From NCBI RefSeq assembly GCF_009695655.1, contig NZ_VUNM01000008.1, positions 1-64,000 on the forward strand: 64,000 nt of DNA, read 5' to 3'. This DNA is from Sharpea porci (GTDB taxonomy: Bacteria; Bacillota_I; Bacilli_A; Erysipelotrichales; Coprobacillaceae). The position numbers were made by a program, and so were the translations under genes. The notes under the pieces were generated by a model that was not told where the DNA came from, did no database searches, and was given only the letters and a program-made list of their open reading frames with translations. This document shows positions 8,037 to 16,518 of this stretch, piece by piece. Within the stretch, counting starts at the first letter, position 1. Every line of letters starts with the position of its first letter.

Positions 8037-9101
8037 ATGTTGTTGAAGGAAATGAATAGTTATTATAAGTTTCATAAAGAGCGCTTAAAACAATGGCTTA
8101 TTGAAAATAAGTATCTTGATCAAGATTATGATGGGGATATTTATGATCTTGTCTTTGATAGTAGTTTTATGAATGTGCTTGAAGAAAATAAAGCTATGAT
8201 TAAAACAACACCAATACGTAAGAAATATCAAAATATTGATCAATATGAACCACCATATATGATACCTATGACCTATTCCATTCTTGATCTTGATGACTGT
8301 GTCATCTTAGATACAGAAACAACAGGTTTATATAAGGATGATGAAGTGATTGAATTATCAGTAATTGATATGTTGGGAAATGAAATCTATCATTCACTCT
8401 ATCATCCCCAGAAAAGAATTGGTCAAGCGGCAAGTCGTGTCAATGGCATCACCAATCCCATGCTCAAAGATGAACCTTATTTCGTCAATGAGTGGGAAGC
8501 TATAAAAGAAGCCGTTGGGCATAGAAGAATTATTGGGCATAATATAGCATTTGATTATCGCATTACCTTATCAACAGCTTTGCGTTATCATATACCTGAA
8601 AGTGAAGTCAAAATGCTTTTTAGGAATATGGTTGATTCAAGACTTATTGCCAAGAGATATATCAAGAATGTCGATAACTACAAACTCAGTACACTTTGTG
8701 AAATGTTTGGTATCACTGATCCCCAGAAACACCGTGCAACATATGATTGCCTCATGACATTAGAGTTTCTCCGGGCGCTCGAAAGCTATTTACTCAACAA
8801 TGATCAATATAATGGATATAGGAAGGAAAGGAAGAATATGCCAGATTTAGAACAAGCCATTCTCTATGGATATAAGGCCGGTAAGTCGATTGAAGATCTT
8901 TCCATCTTCTATGGCATCAGCCGTCTTGATATAGCGAAAATGGTCAAAGAACATCACTTAGAGATACACGTTGATCCTGAAGTAAGACAAAAACTTGAAA
9001 TCCTCCAACAAGCTTACAGTGATCAGGATGATGAACTGCTCATTCAATTCTGTTTAAAGTATGCTTCACGAGAAGATATCTATTTAATTTTAGGTAAATA
9101 A
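8037..9101 (+). CDS. DEDDh 3'-5' exonuclease (DNA polymerase III epsilon-like)
   Basis: A 354-residue protein with a central exonuclease domain (about 85-250). All five DEDDh residues are present: Asp92 and Glu94 in DTETTG, Asp173 in HNIAFD, and His232 and Asp237 in HRATYD. The flanking N-terminal 80 and C-terminal 100 residues are not recognised; the C-terminus has a helix-turn-helix feel (SIEDLSIFYGISRLDIAKMV). Homologues degrade single-stranded DNA or RNA ends. GGGAGG at 8022-8027 supports ATG 8037 or GTG 8034. It is single-gene and ends in a terminator shared with the convergent cyclophilin gene. Confidence 0.85.
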   Translation: MLLKEMNSYYKFHKERLKQWLIENKYLDQDYDGDIYDLVFDSSFMNVLEENKAMIKTTPIRKKYQNIDQYEPPYMIPMTYSILDLDDCVILDTETTGLYKDDEVIELSVIDMLGNEIYHSLYHPQKRIGQAASRVNGITNPMLKDEPYFVNEWEAIKEAVGHRRIIGHNIAFDYRITLSTALRYHIPESEVKMLFRNMVDSRLIAKRYIKNVDNYKLSTLCEMFGITDPQKHRATYDCLMTLEFLRALESYLLNNDQYNGYRKERKNMPDLEQAILYGYKAGKSIEDLSIFYGISRLDIAKMVKEHHLEIHVDPEVRQKLEILQQAYSDQDDELLIQFCLKYASREDIYLILGK

Positions 9102-9102
9102 A

Positions 9103-9129
9103 AGCCAATTCTCATATTGAGAACTGGCT
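9103..9129. terminator. Bidirectional terminator between convergent genes
   Basis: AGCCA-a-TTCTC pairs with GAGAA-c-TGGCT (single A-C mismatch). The left flank is A-rich and the right flank is ATTTCTTT, so it can serve both strands. Confidence 0.75.
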
Positions 9130-9709
9130 ATTTCTTTACACGAATACTTGTGATAACAGGTTGTTTGTCTTTAGCGACAGTTCCATTATCATCTAAAACA
9201 GGCGTATTCCAGGCAATCTTGTCAACGACATCCATACCTTTGGTCACTTTACCAAAAGCGGCATATTGGCCATCAAGAGATGTATCATCATCCTGCATTA
9301 TAAAGAACTGGGAACTTGCGGAATTATAATCAGAACTACGCGCCATAGAGATTGTCCCTCTTGTATGCGAAAGAGTATTATCAACACCATTCTGACTAAA
9401 TTCACCTTTGATTGTCTTCTTGCTGCCACCAGTACCATCACCCTTAGGATCACCACCCTGAATCATAAAGGTATCAATAATACGATGGAATGTTAGCCCA
9501 TCATAGAACTTATCATTCACCAAACTAATAAAATTATCAACCGTAATAGGTGCCTGAGTACGATCAAGCTTAACAGTTATATCACCATAATTCTTCACCT
9601 TAATCACAACAACAGGATGATTATTTACAGAAGCCTTTTTCTTAGAACTACAAGCAGTTGTCATAACAAGCATTAAACATGTAAAGAGAATTGTAAGTAT
9701 ACGTTTCAT
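9128..9709 (-). CDS. Cyclophilin-type peptidyl-prolyl isomerase, lipoprotein
   Basis: A 193-residue protein with a lipobox ending at Cys20 (MTTAC), so it is anchored outside the membrane. The cyclophilin domain (about 33-190) keeps the active-site stretch FHRIIDTFMIQGGDP and the SQFFI motif. It would catalyse proline cis-trans isomerisation during folding of exported proteins. GGAGGAAGG lies just upstream of ATG 9709. It is convergent with the exonuclease gene and transcribed alone. Confidence 0.92.
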   Translation of the reverse strand: MKRILTILFTCLMLVMTTACSSKKKASVNNHPVVVIKVKNYGDITVKLDRTQAPITVDNFISLVNDKFYDGLTFHRIIDTFMIQGGDPKGDGTGGSKKTIKGEFSQNGVDNTLSHTRGTISMARSSDYNSASSQFFIMQDDDTSLDGQYAAFGKVTKGMDVVDKIAWNTPVLDDNGTVAKDKQPVITSIRVKK

Positions 9710-9800
9710 AGCCTTCCTCCATAAACACTATTATGTCATATTTTACAATTATCATCTAGAAAAAAGAATTCCAACAAGGTATCCTAGTTGTGGTGATATT

Positions 9801-10370
9801 ATGAAAAAGAAAACAAAGATAGGGTTATTGTGGGAACTCTTTCTCAATACGCTCTACTTATCAGCTTTTACATTTGGTGGAGGATATGTCATTGTTTCAA
9901 TGATGAAGACAAGATTTTGTGATCAGCTTCACTATATTGATGAAGAAGAAATACTTAATCTTGTTGCGATTGCCCAGTCCGCACCTGGTGCTATCGCCGT
10001 TAATGGAGCGATTGTCCTGGGGTATAAAATGGCCGGCATTCCAGGCATATTTGTCTGTGCATTAGGGACAATTATTCCACCTTTTGTGATTATCTATGTG
10101 ATTTCTATTTTTTATAATGCCTTTATCACAAATATTTTCATCAAGAATATGCTTGTAGGAATGCGTGCTGGTGTGGGGGCTTTGATTGTCTCTGTTGTCT
10201 ATGATATGGGTAAGGGTGTTATGAAGGATCATCGGCTAAGAAATGCCTTGATTATGATAGGGGCATTTGTATTGAATTATTATGGTCATGTGAATATTGC
10301 TTATATTGTGATTGGTTGTATTGTCTTGAGTTTGGTGGATACATTTCTTATTAAGAAGGTGAAAGTATGA
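9801..10370 (+). CDS. Short-chain chromate transporter family protein, subunit 1
   Basis: A 189-residue CHR-family membrane protein of the half-length type, which works as a pair with the next gene. Conserved motifs are FTFGGGYVIV near the N-terminus and APGAIAVNGAIVLG around residue 60. It overlaps the next gene by 4 bp (ATGA), consistent with coupled synthesis of a heterodimer. Characterised CHR pairs export chromate, but in gut anaerobes the physiological anion is uncertain. The RBS is weak (GTGGTGAT before ATG 9801). Confidence 0.88.
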   Translation: MKKKTKIGLLWELFLNTLYLSAFTFGGGYVIVSMMKTRFCDQLHYIDEEEILNLVAIAQSAPGAIAVNGAIVLGYKMAGIPGIFVCALGTIIPPFVIIYVISIFYNAFITNIFIKNMLVGMRAGVGALIVSVVYDMGKGVMKDHRLRNALIMIGAFVLNYYGHVNIAYIVIGCIVLSLVDTFLIKKVKV

Positions 10371-10924
10371 TATTGTGGGAATTATTTGTGGCTTTCTTTA
10401 AAGTAGGCATACTCTCATTTGGTGGTGGTTATGCCTCAATGCCCATTATGATCGAACAGGCCATTACAAAACATCACTGGATTAATATGTCTACTTTTAC
10501 TGACCTCTTTACAATCTCACAAATGACACCTGGTCCTATAGCTATTAATGGTTCTACCTTTGTCGGAGAAGCAGCGGCCGGGATGCCTGGGGCTATTATT
10601 GCGACTATTGGTTGTGTATTGCCATCAGCAATCATCGTCAGTTTTCTAGCTTATCTCTATGTGCGTTATAAAGATCTTACGATTATGGATAATGCCTTAG
10701 CTTTCTTAAGACCAGCTGTAGTCGCCATGATAGCGATCAGTGGGATCACAATCTTGTTGGAAGCATTCTTTATAAAGAGTACAATATCTTTAACAGCGAT
10801 TAAATATCATGCGATTGTCATTTTTGTGATTTGTTTAGTGTTGTTGAGAAAATATAAATGGAATCCTGTGCTAGTGATGTTTCTAGCTGGATTATCTGAA
10901 GTCATCATACAATACATATTTTAA
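10367..10924 (+). CDS. Short-chain chromate transporter family protein, subunit 2
   Basis: A 185-residue partner of the preceding protein with the same motifs (LSFGGGYASM, MTPGPIAINGSTFVG) and about five to six membrane segments. The two halves probably insert in opposite orientation and assemble together, as shown for other short CHR pairs. It is followed after 17 bp by the split ThrE exporter genes, probably in one operon. Confidence 0.88.
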   Translation: MILWELFVAFFKVGILSFGGGYASMPIMIEQAITKHHWINMSTFTDLFTISQMTPGPIAINGSTFVGEAAAGMPGAIIATIGCVLPSAIIVSFLAYLYVRYKDLTIMDNALAFLRPAVVAMIAISGITILLEAFFIKSTISLTAIKYHAIVIFVICLVLLRKYKWNPVLVMFLAGLSEVIIQYIF

Positions 10925-10941
10925 TAATGAGTGAGGGTAAT

Positions 10942-11700
10942 ATGGAAGAAAGTAAGAAAGAAGGATTAGTATTTGCGGTTGATGTCGGGGCGCTCATGCT
11001 TTATGCAGGGGCTGAAGTCTATCGTGTCAATGATACAATTATACACATGTTGAAAGCTTTAGAAATAGAAGACGTTGAAGTCTATGTTCTCTCCAATGGC
11101 ATCTTTGCCTCAACAAACGAACAAAGTATTGTCCGTAATGTTACATTGGGACCGATACATTTAGGAAAAGTCTCAGCTATTAATCAGCTCTCAAGAGACC
11201 TTAGTGCCCACAAAATCAATCTAGAAGAAGCTAAACAACGCTTCGAAGAGATCAAACATATCCCTACAGCCAAAGATTATGTCTTAATTCTTGCAAGTGG
11301 TGTAGGGTCAGGTGCCTTTGCATATATCTTTGGCGGTAATGCCTTCGATGGCCTTTTTGGCTTTATCAACGGTGTCTTACTTGAAGCATTCTTTCTGGCC
11401 AGTGTGATGCGTACACGCAGTCGCTTCATCCGCAATATTTTTGGGGCAGCCTTTGTCACTATTCTGACAATTATCTATATTAAGGTCTTCACCAATCTTC
11501 ATATGGGAAAGATTATTATTGGTTCAATTATGCCCTTAGTACCTGGTATCGCTTTAACAACAAGTATTCGTGATCTCTTTTATGGTGATTATCTCTCTGG
11601 GGCTATTCATCTATTGGATGCTTTATTAACAGCGATATGTATTGCGGTTGGGGTAGGGACAGTGATGAGTCTCTTTAGAATGTTGGGAGGATTATTATGA
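10942..11700 (+). CDS. Threonine/serine exporter family protein, ThrE N-terminal type
   Basis: A 252-residue protein. The N-terminal half carries the ThrE/DUF1212 soluble-like region (GALMLYAGAEVYRVNDTI; LSNGIFAST) and the rest holds about five TM helices. In split systems this protein pairs with a short ThrE_2 protein, here encoded next with a 4-bp overlap. ThrE exports threonine and serine in Corynebacterium; the substrate here is inferred. I chose ATG 10942 because GAGGG (10933-10937) lies in front; ATG 10927 has no visible RBS. Confidence 0.85.
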   Translation: MEESKKEGLVFAVDVGALMLYAGAEVYRVNDTIIHMLKALEIEDVEVYVLSNGIFASTNEQSIVRNVTLGPIHLGKVSAINQLSRDLSAHKINLEEAKQRFEEIKHIPTAKDYVLILASGVGSGAFAYIFGGNAFDGLFGFINGVLLEAFFLASVMRTRSRFIRNIFGAAFVTILTIIYIKVFTNLHMGKIIIGSIMPLVPGIALTTSIRDLFYGDYLSGAIHLLDALLTAICIAVGVGTVMSLFRMLGGLL

Positions 11701-12143
11701 TTATTCAGTTCTTGGTGGCAATGGTTGCCACAGCAGCGTTCTCAATATTATATAGCGTTCCAAGAAAGAATATACTAGCTGGAGCTGTTGCAGGTGGAGT
11801 AGGATGGATTATCTACTTCACGCTAGAAAAAGTCGGGGCAGATACCATTGTCTATGCCTTCACTTCAGCCTTCTTCCTAGGTGTCATTTCAAGAATCTGT
11901 GCGGTGCTCTTTAAAACACCTGTGACGCTCTATCTCCTACCTGGTATCTTTCCCATTGTCCCAGGTGCCGGGATCTACTATACAGCCTATTACTTCTTTA
12001 TGAATGATATGGCTTCATTCACAAGAAATGGTCTAGAAACAGCTAAAATAGCTTTGGCAATAAGCTTTGGGATTATCTTTGCCCTCTCCATACCCCATGA
12101 GATATTTGGCTTATTACGCAAACTACAAAGAGAAGAAAAATAG
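11697..12143 (+). CDS. Threonine/serine exporter family protein, ThrE_2 type
   Basis: A 148-residue all-membrane protein with four to five TM helices and the ThrE_2 signature (YSVPRKNILAGAVAGGVGW; LLPGIFPIVPGAGIYY). It is the C-terminal half of the split ThrE-like exporter. Its start overlaps the stop of the partner (ATGA), and a terminator directly follows. Confidence 0.87.
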   Translation: MIIQFLVAMVATAAFSILYSVPRKNILAGAVAGGVGWIIYFTLEKVGADTIVYAFTSAFFLGVISRICAVLFKTPVTLYLLPGIFPIVPGAGIYYTAYYFFMNDMASFTRNGLETAKIALAISFGIIFALSIPHEIFGLLRKLQREEK

Positions 12144-12178
12144 CGGTGGAATCATAGGATTTCATCGCTTTATTTATT
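12142..12178 (+). terminator. Terminator of the transporter operon
   Basis: AGCGGTGGAATC pairs with GATTTCATCGCT with wobbles, followed by a T-rich stretch. Confidence 0.75.
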
Positions 12179-12294
12179 ATATTCAAGAAAAAGTCATCTC
12201 TATTCAAATATATTATTATTTTCATTTTACTCTTATTTGACATTTAAAGAAGAAAAAAGTATATTAGGTAGGCTAGAGGCAGAAAGGAGAGATT

Positions 12295-13419
12295 ATGGTT
12301 CATCAATATTACATAGAATACGTCTTAATTAATATCATGTGCTTAGTCATATCCATCATTATTGCCTCAAGAGTCAATAGTGATGTTGGTAATGATTTAG
12401 AAGTCTATTGGTATCATTTTATTATTTCAATGGTCATTCTTTTCATTATGACTGATGTCACATCATTCATTCTTAAGCATCAAGTCATACATCTCATAAA
12501 TGGCTTTATCTTTAAATATATACGTTGCATTATATCAGTCATCATAGCTTATGGCTGGTTTCGTTTCACACTAGTCAAAGTAAATCGTAAACTAGCCGAA
12601 ACAACAATCATAAAATATACATCCTTCATCCCAGTCATCATAACAGCTATCATCGTATGTTGCACTGATGCCATCTACAAACTCACAACAGATAACCATG
12701 TTATTCATGGTGACTATTATAGGCTACAATGGGTTATACCAGGGATGTATTTCCTGATGATTGTCATAACTGTCATCGAAGCCGCAAGAAAAACCAAATC
12801 ACTAACCAAGAAAAAAGAATACTATTCACTATTGCTTATTGGATTAGGGCCATCATCAGGAGCCATAGTCTCCTTTTTCATGGATAGCTTGCCCGTAGTC
12901 GTACCAGCAACACTTGCCAGCATGTTGATGATCTTCATGAATCTGCAAGATGGCCGCATTCATACCGATGTCCTGACATCACTCTATAATCGCCGTGCAA
13001 CAGATGAGTATTTGATTGAACGACTCGCTAAAGCTAAAATGAAACCCTTTATCATCTATATGATTGATGTCGATAACTTCAAAAACATCAATGATACACT
13101 CGGACATAAAAATGGCGATCTCGTGCTTCAAATCGTTGCTGAAGCGATGCGATTTACTACAAAACATTATGATGGCTTTATTGCTCGTTGGGGTGGGGAT
13201 GAATTCATAATCGTGCTTGATGAAGAAAAAGTAGATCAGGCTGAAAATATCATTAATCTCATGAACTACTTCTTCAAATACTATCTCTTCCAGCATCATC
13301 TCAGTGAGGATTTCTCATTATCCATAGGTTATAAAAAATGCCAACAAGAACTAAAACTTGCTGAACTGTATCATCAAGTTGATCAAGAAATGTATCAACA
13401 GAAAGAGGCAAAGAAATGA
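12295..13419 (+). CDS. Membrane diguanylate cyclase (GGDEF) 1
   Basis: A 374-residue protein with about six TM helices in residues 1-210, then a GGDEF domain. The catalytic signature is intact (RWGGDEF, residues 300-304), so it should make cyclic di-GMP from GTP. The RxxD inhibitory site expected just before it is absent, suggesting no product feedback. The sensor part is unnamed. It overlaps the second GGDEF gene by 4 bp; the pair look like an old tandem duplication with diverged sensors. Confidence 0.88.
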   Translation: MVHQYYIEYVLINIMCLVISIIIASRVNSDVGNDLEVYWYHFIISMVILFIMTDVTSFILKHQVIHLINGFIFKYIRCIISVIIAYGWFRFTLVKVNRKLAETTIIKYTSFIPVIITAIIVCCTDAIYKLTTDNHVIHGDYYRLQWVIPGMYFLMIVITVIEAARKTKSLTKKKEYYSLLLIGLGPSSGAIVSFFMDSLPVVVPATLASMLMIFMNLQDGRIHTDVLTSLYNRRATDEYLIERLAKAKMKPFIIYMIDVDNFKNINDTLGHKNGDLVLQIVAEAMRFTTKHYDGFIARWGGDEFIIVLDEEKVDQAENIINLMNYFFKYYLFQHHLSEDFSLSIGYKKCQQELKLAELYHQVDQEMYQQKEAKK

Positions 13420-14555
13420 TTCATTACATCTTATCCTATTTAATTGTTGATATATCTTGTGGATTATTTGCGTTAATACTATTGAATCATGTTGGATATG
13501 ATTATGGGAATACATATTCAATACGTACATTTAAGCTGATGTTGATGTTTTTTATAGGTTATTTGGTATGTGATGCAGTATGGGTCTTAAGTCAATTTCA
13601 TTATCTCCCTGTAATACTTAATCGCATAAGTGTGATTGGGGCGATGATTACGATATGTTTGTTTATTTATAGTTGTTTTATATATGGAACAATACAAATG
13701 GATTTACAATATATTGGAGTATTCAACTTTCATTTCTTAACATCCTTTAGCTACAACGTACTCTTTGTCTTCATATTGACTTCAGTTAAGACAGGTTGGT
13801 TATTTAGTTTTGATGAACATGGATTAGTAAATTTCCATTATAGCTTCATCATTATCTTTATTGTCAACTGTAGCTATCTACTCATAATTTCAGCCAAGGC
13901 TGCTTTTCGTGCCTATAAAGCTAAGAATGATGATGACAGAAGAACATACCTATCACTTACATCCTTTATGTTGATACCAGTATTAAGTGGATATTTCTAT
14001 TTCAAAGACCAATATCTTCCCATTCAGCCACCAATTATTATTTGTATCCTCACGCTCATCTTCACGCTAAGACAGGACCATCGTATCTATAGTGACGCTT
14101 TAACCAAGCTCAACAACCGCCGTAAATTACGCAAATACTGTGATGAACGATTAGAAGATGCGCAATATAAGCCATTCTATTTCTGCATGATTGATATCGA
14201 TGACTTCAAAAGCATCAATGACACTTACGGACATCATATCGGTGATGAAGCCCTCAAGATCCTCAGTCTTGCCTTAAGTCAATTGAGTCGCAATAAGCAT
14301 TGTTTTGTCGCTAGATGGGGTGGTGATGAATTTGCGATTATCATCGACAAACAATTCTTCACCAGCCCACAACATATCTGTGAAGAAATCCAACAAACCT
14401 TCTATAAAGAAAACACCAACCCAGTCCTTAAAGACCTTACAATTTCCCTAGGCACTTATTATGTCAACAACAATCAACTCACCCTTGAAGAACTTTATAA
14501 ATCAAGTGATCACAACATGTATATTCAAAAGAGAGCCTATCATAACAAGAAATAG
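13416..14555 (+). CDS. Membrane diguanylate cyclase (GGDEF) 2
   Basis: A 379-residue paralogue of the preceding protein with the same plan: TM sensor (1-215) and a C-terminal GGDEF domain with intact RWGGDEF (302-306). It also lacks the RxxD I-site. The start overlaps the previous stop (ATGA) and a terminator follows. Two different membrane sensors feeding the same second messenger from one operon suggest that they respond to different signals or work as a heterodimer; this is inferred. Confidence 0.88.
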   Translation: MIHYILSYLIVDISCGLFALILLNHVGYDYGNTYSIRTFKLMLMFFIGYLVCDAVWVLSQFHYLPVILNRISVIGAMITICLFIYSCFIYGTIQMDLQYIGVFNFHFLTSFSYNVLFVFILTSVKTGWLFSFDEHGLVNFHYSFIIIFIVNCSYLLIISAKAAFRAYKAKNDDDRRTYLSLTSFMLIPVLSGYFYFKDQYLPIQPPIIICILTLIFTLRQDHRIYSDALTKLNNRRKLRKYCDERLEDAQYKPFYFCMIDIDDFKSINDTYGHHIGDEALKILSLALSQLSRNKHCFVARWGGDEFAIIIDKQFFTSPQHICEEIQQTFYKENTNPVLKDLTISLGTYYVNNNQLTLEELYKSSDHNMYIQKRAYHNKK

Positions 14556-14577
14556 TATCATGACTATTTCTTTTTTG
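14550..14577 (+). terminator. Terminator of the GGDEF operon
   Basis: AAATAGT pairs with ACTATTT around ATCATG, followed by C and six T. Confidence 0.8.
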
Positions 14578-14600
14578 TTATGATGGGTAGGGTGAAGAAA

Positions 14601-15062
14601 ATGTTGAAAAGAATTATGCATTTGGTGTTCTGTCTATTAATGGCACTAACCATTCTTACAGGCTGTACAACACCAATAAAAACAACCAAGCCAACACATC
14701 AAGAAACTGTTTCAATTGATGTCAATGGCAGCTATACAACCAAACATGATGTTGCGCTCTATCTCCATACCTACCATAAACTACCAAGAAACTTCATTAC
14801 CAAAAATGAAGCACGAGAACTTGGCTGGCATTCAGGAGGGCTGGATCGCTTTAAAGAATCGGCATGCATTGGGGGAGATTACTATGGGAACTATGAAAAA
14901 CGACTTCCAACAGATCAAACCTATCATGAATGCGATATCGATACAATGCATCAAGACAGCCGAGGGACTAAGCGCCTCGTCTACGGCAATCACTTCGATA
15001 TCTATTATACCGAAGACCATTACAATAGCTTTATCAAACTCTATTCAGGAGAAAAATCATGA
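14601..15062 (+). CDS. Barnase-family ribonuclease with lipoprotein signal
   Basis: A 153-residue extracellular RNase of the barnase/binase type. All active-site residues can be aligned: Lys68 in NFITKNEA, Glu110 in YHECDID, Arg125 in KRLVYG and His140 in EDHYNSF. The IGGD and LPRNFITK motifs match barnase closely. The N-terminus is a lipoprotein signal (LTILTGC), not the ordinary secretory signal of classical barnase, so the toxin may be tethered to the cell surface before release. The start ATG 14601 is chosen from TAGGGTG upstream. Its stop overlaps the barstar-like start by 4 bp. Confidence 0.93.
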   Translation: MLKRIMHLVFCLLMALTILTGCTTPIKTTKPTHQETVSIDVNGSYTTKHDVALYLHTYHKLPRNFITKNEARELGWHSGGLDRFKESACIGGDYYGNYEKRLPTDQTYHECDIDTMHQDSRGTKRLVYGNHFDIYYTEDHYNSFIKLYSGEKS

Positions 15063-15322
15063 ACACATACTATCTTGATCTATCAAGCTGTAAAGAGAAG
15101 CAAGATCTCTATAAACGCTTTCTCGCCTTACCAGCAGATATCCATCCCGATAACCTCGATGCACTCTATGACATGTTGACAAGTATAAGTGAGAAGACAA
15201 AACTCATTATCAATAACTATGCAGGCTATCAAGCTCTCTACCCAGAATACTTCAACGCCTTTATGGAATTATGCCATGATGCCCACAACAATAATCCACT
15301 CTTAGATATACAATTTCTCTAA
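15059..15322 (+). CDS. Barstar-family ribonuclease inhibitor
   Basis: An 87-residue cytoplasmic inhibitor that should protect the producer from the barnase encoded immediately upstream (ATGA overlap). The central helix motif NLDALYDML aligns with barstar NLDALWDCL: Asp34 and Asp38 correspond to the barnase-contact Asp35 and Asp39, while the Trp is replaced by Tyr37. Length matches barstar (about 90). The coupled order toxin then inhibitor is the reverse of what would give the inhibitor a head start. Confidence 0.92.
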   Translation: MNTYYLDLSSCKEKQDLYKRFLALPADIHPDNLDALYDMLTSISEKTKLIINNYAGYQALYPEYFNAFMELCHDAHNNNPLLDIQFL

Positions 15323-15357
15323 TAAGTATATATTTCATACAAAATGAATATGAGTAT

Positions 15358-15386
15358 TTGAGAGCGCTTTAAAAATGTGCTAAAAT
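15358..15386 (+). promoter_or_regulatory. Promoter with cre-like site before the TetR gene
   Basis: TTGAGA (15358-15363), a 17-bp spacer and TAAAAT (15381-15386). The same bases contain TTGAGAGCGCTTTAAA, one mismatch from the catabolite responsive element consensus, overlapping the -35. CcpA repression is possible. Confidence 0.55.
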
Positions 15387-15422
15387 AACCTATAGTTTTG
15401 ATTGGTAGGAGGGTATAAAGGA

Positions 15423-16007
15423 GTGAAAAGAGAAGAAGCTGAACGCATCATAATGGATACAACAATGAAGCTCATTGCGAAAAATGGCTTAGCATCCTTC
15501 TCCATGCGTCAGATTACAGATGAATGTGGAATCAATGAATCATTAATGTATCGCTATTTTGAAACAAGAGAGAACCTGCTTAGACAATGTTATGAGGTAC
15601 TTTATCAAAAGATTATAGATGTACATAAAGACGTAGATTTAGAAAAACTACGTCAGGGAGATGTGCTTGAAGCTTTTCATAAGATGTATATAGAGATGAT
15701 TGACTTATTGATCAGTGAAGACTATCGTACATTATTCTATTATGAATATTGTGAATACTTAAATGTAAAAGCAAATCATGATGCCTTTAAGAAGAACGCG
15801 GTACTTAAAGATATCATGAAGGCATTAAAGACATCCGTCCCTACATCTATTACTGATAAAGAGGGTCGTATTATTATTTATTATGTTGTTGATGTAACAA
15901 GTTGTTTTGCGAAAAGAATTATTCGTAATAATTTACCTAATAATGAAGAAACAAAAGAATATGTTTGGTGTATATTAAAAGCAGGTTTAATGAATTTATT
16001 AAAGTAG
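15423..16007 (+). CDS. TetR/AcrR-family transcriptional regulator
   Basis: A 194-residue protein with a canonical N-terminal TetR helix-turn-helix (FSMRQITDECGINESLMYRYFETRENLL) and an all-helical ligand domain. GTG 15423 is preferred because AGGAGGG (15407-15413) stands 9 nt upstream; the in-frame TTG at 15402 would overlap that site. It is 12 bp upstream of the flavin reductase-like gene and probably co-transcribed with it, so it may control it. The ligand is unknown. Confidence 0.87.
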   Translation: MKREEAERIIMDTTMKLIAKNGLASFSMRQITDECGINESLMYRYFETRENLLRQCYEVLYQKIIDVHKDVDLEKLRQGDVLEAFHKMYIEMIDLLISEDYRTLFYYEYCEYLNVKANHDAFKKNAVLKDIMKALKTSVPTSITDKEGRIIIYYVVDVTSCFAKRIIRNNLPNNEETKEYVWCILKAGLMNLLK

Positions 16008-16019
16008 AAGGAGATTATT

Positions 16020-16490
16020 ATGGAATTTGATATGAATGTATTTGATTGTTTTGTGAATCAGGCATTATTAGGTGTAGGGGACAAGGAACACTTTAATGCC
16101 ATGACGATAGGATGGGGAGCACTGGGCACAATGTGGAGTAAGCCATGTTGTACAGTCTATGTCCGTCATAGCCGTTATACACATGAATTACTAGAAGACA
16201 ATGATATCTTCACAGTTTCATTCTTCGAGCCAAAATACAAAAAGAACATGGTTGTCTATGGACAAAAGAGTGGTAGAGATACAGACAAAGAAGCAATCTC
16301 AGGCTTTACATTAGAAAAGAAAGGTGAAGGTGTAGGCTTTAAAGAGGCAAAAAAGACACTTGTATGCCGTAAGCTTTATAAACAAACACTGGATACAAAA
16401 CTCATGCCACAGGATATTGTTGAAAAGCATTATCCAGATGGCAATGTCCATGATATGTATATAGCTGAAGTGCTAGAGATTATAGATTGA
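16020..16490 (+). CDS. Flavin reductase-like (FMN-binding split barrel) protein
   Basis: A 156-residue single-domain protein of the flavin reductase family. FNAMTIGWGALGTMWSKP and VYVRHSRYTHELLEDNDIFTVSFF are typical of the FMN-binding split barrel. Homologues reduce FMN or FAD with NAD(P)H or act as small flavoproteins in anaerobes. It is the second gene after the TetR regulator and ends in a strong terminator. Confidence 0.87.
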   Translation: MEFDMNVFDCFVNQALLGVGDKEHFNAMTIGWGALGTMWSKPCCTVYVRHSRYTHELLEDNDIFTVSFFEPKYKKNMVVYGQKSGRDTDKEAISGFTLEKKGEGVGFKEAKKTLVCRKLYKQTLDTKLMPQDIVEKHYPDGNVHDMYIAEVLEIID

Positions 16491-16514
16491 CCTGGGTAAA
16501 ACCAGGTTTTTTTT
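16491..16514 (+). terminator. Terminator of the tetR-flavin reductase operon
   Basis: CCTGG-GTAAAA-CCAGG followed by eight T, directly after the TGA stop. Confidence 0.9.
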
Positions 16515-16518
16515 GGTT

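Noticed and set aside
9801-10924. The two chromate-family genes as a broken single gene
   Set aside because: Each has full half-length motifs and they overlap as ATGA, which matches the known two-subunit short CHR systems.
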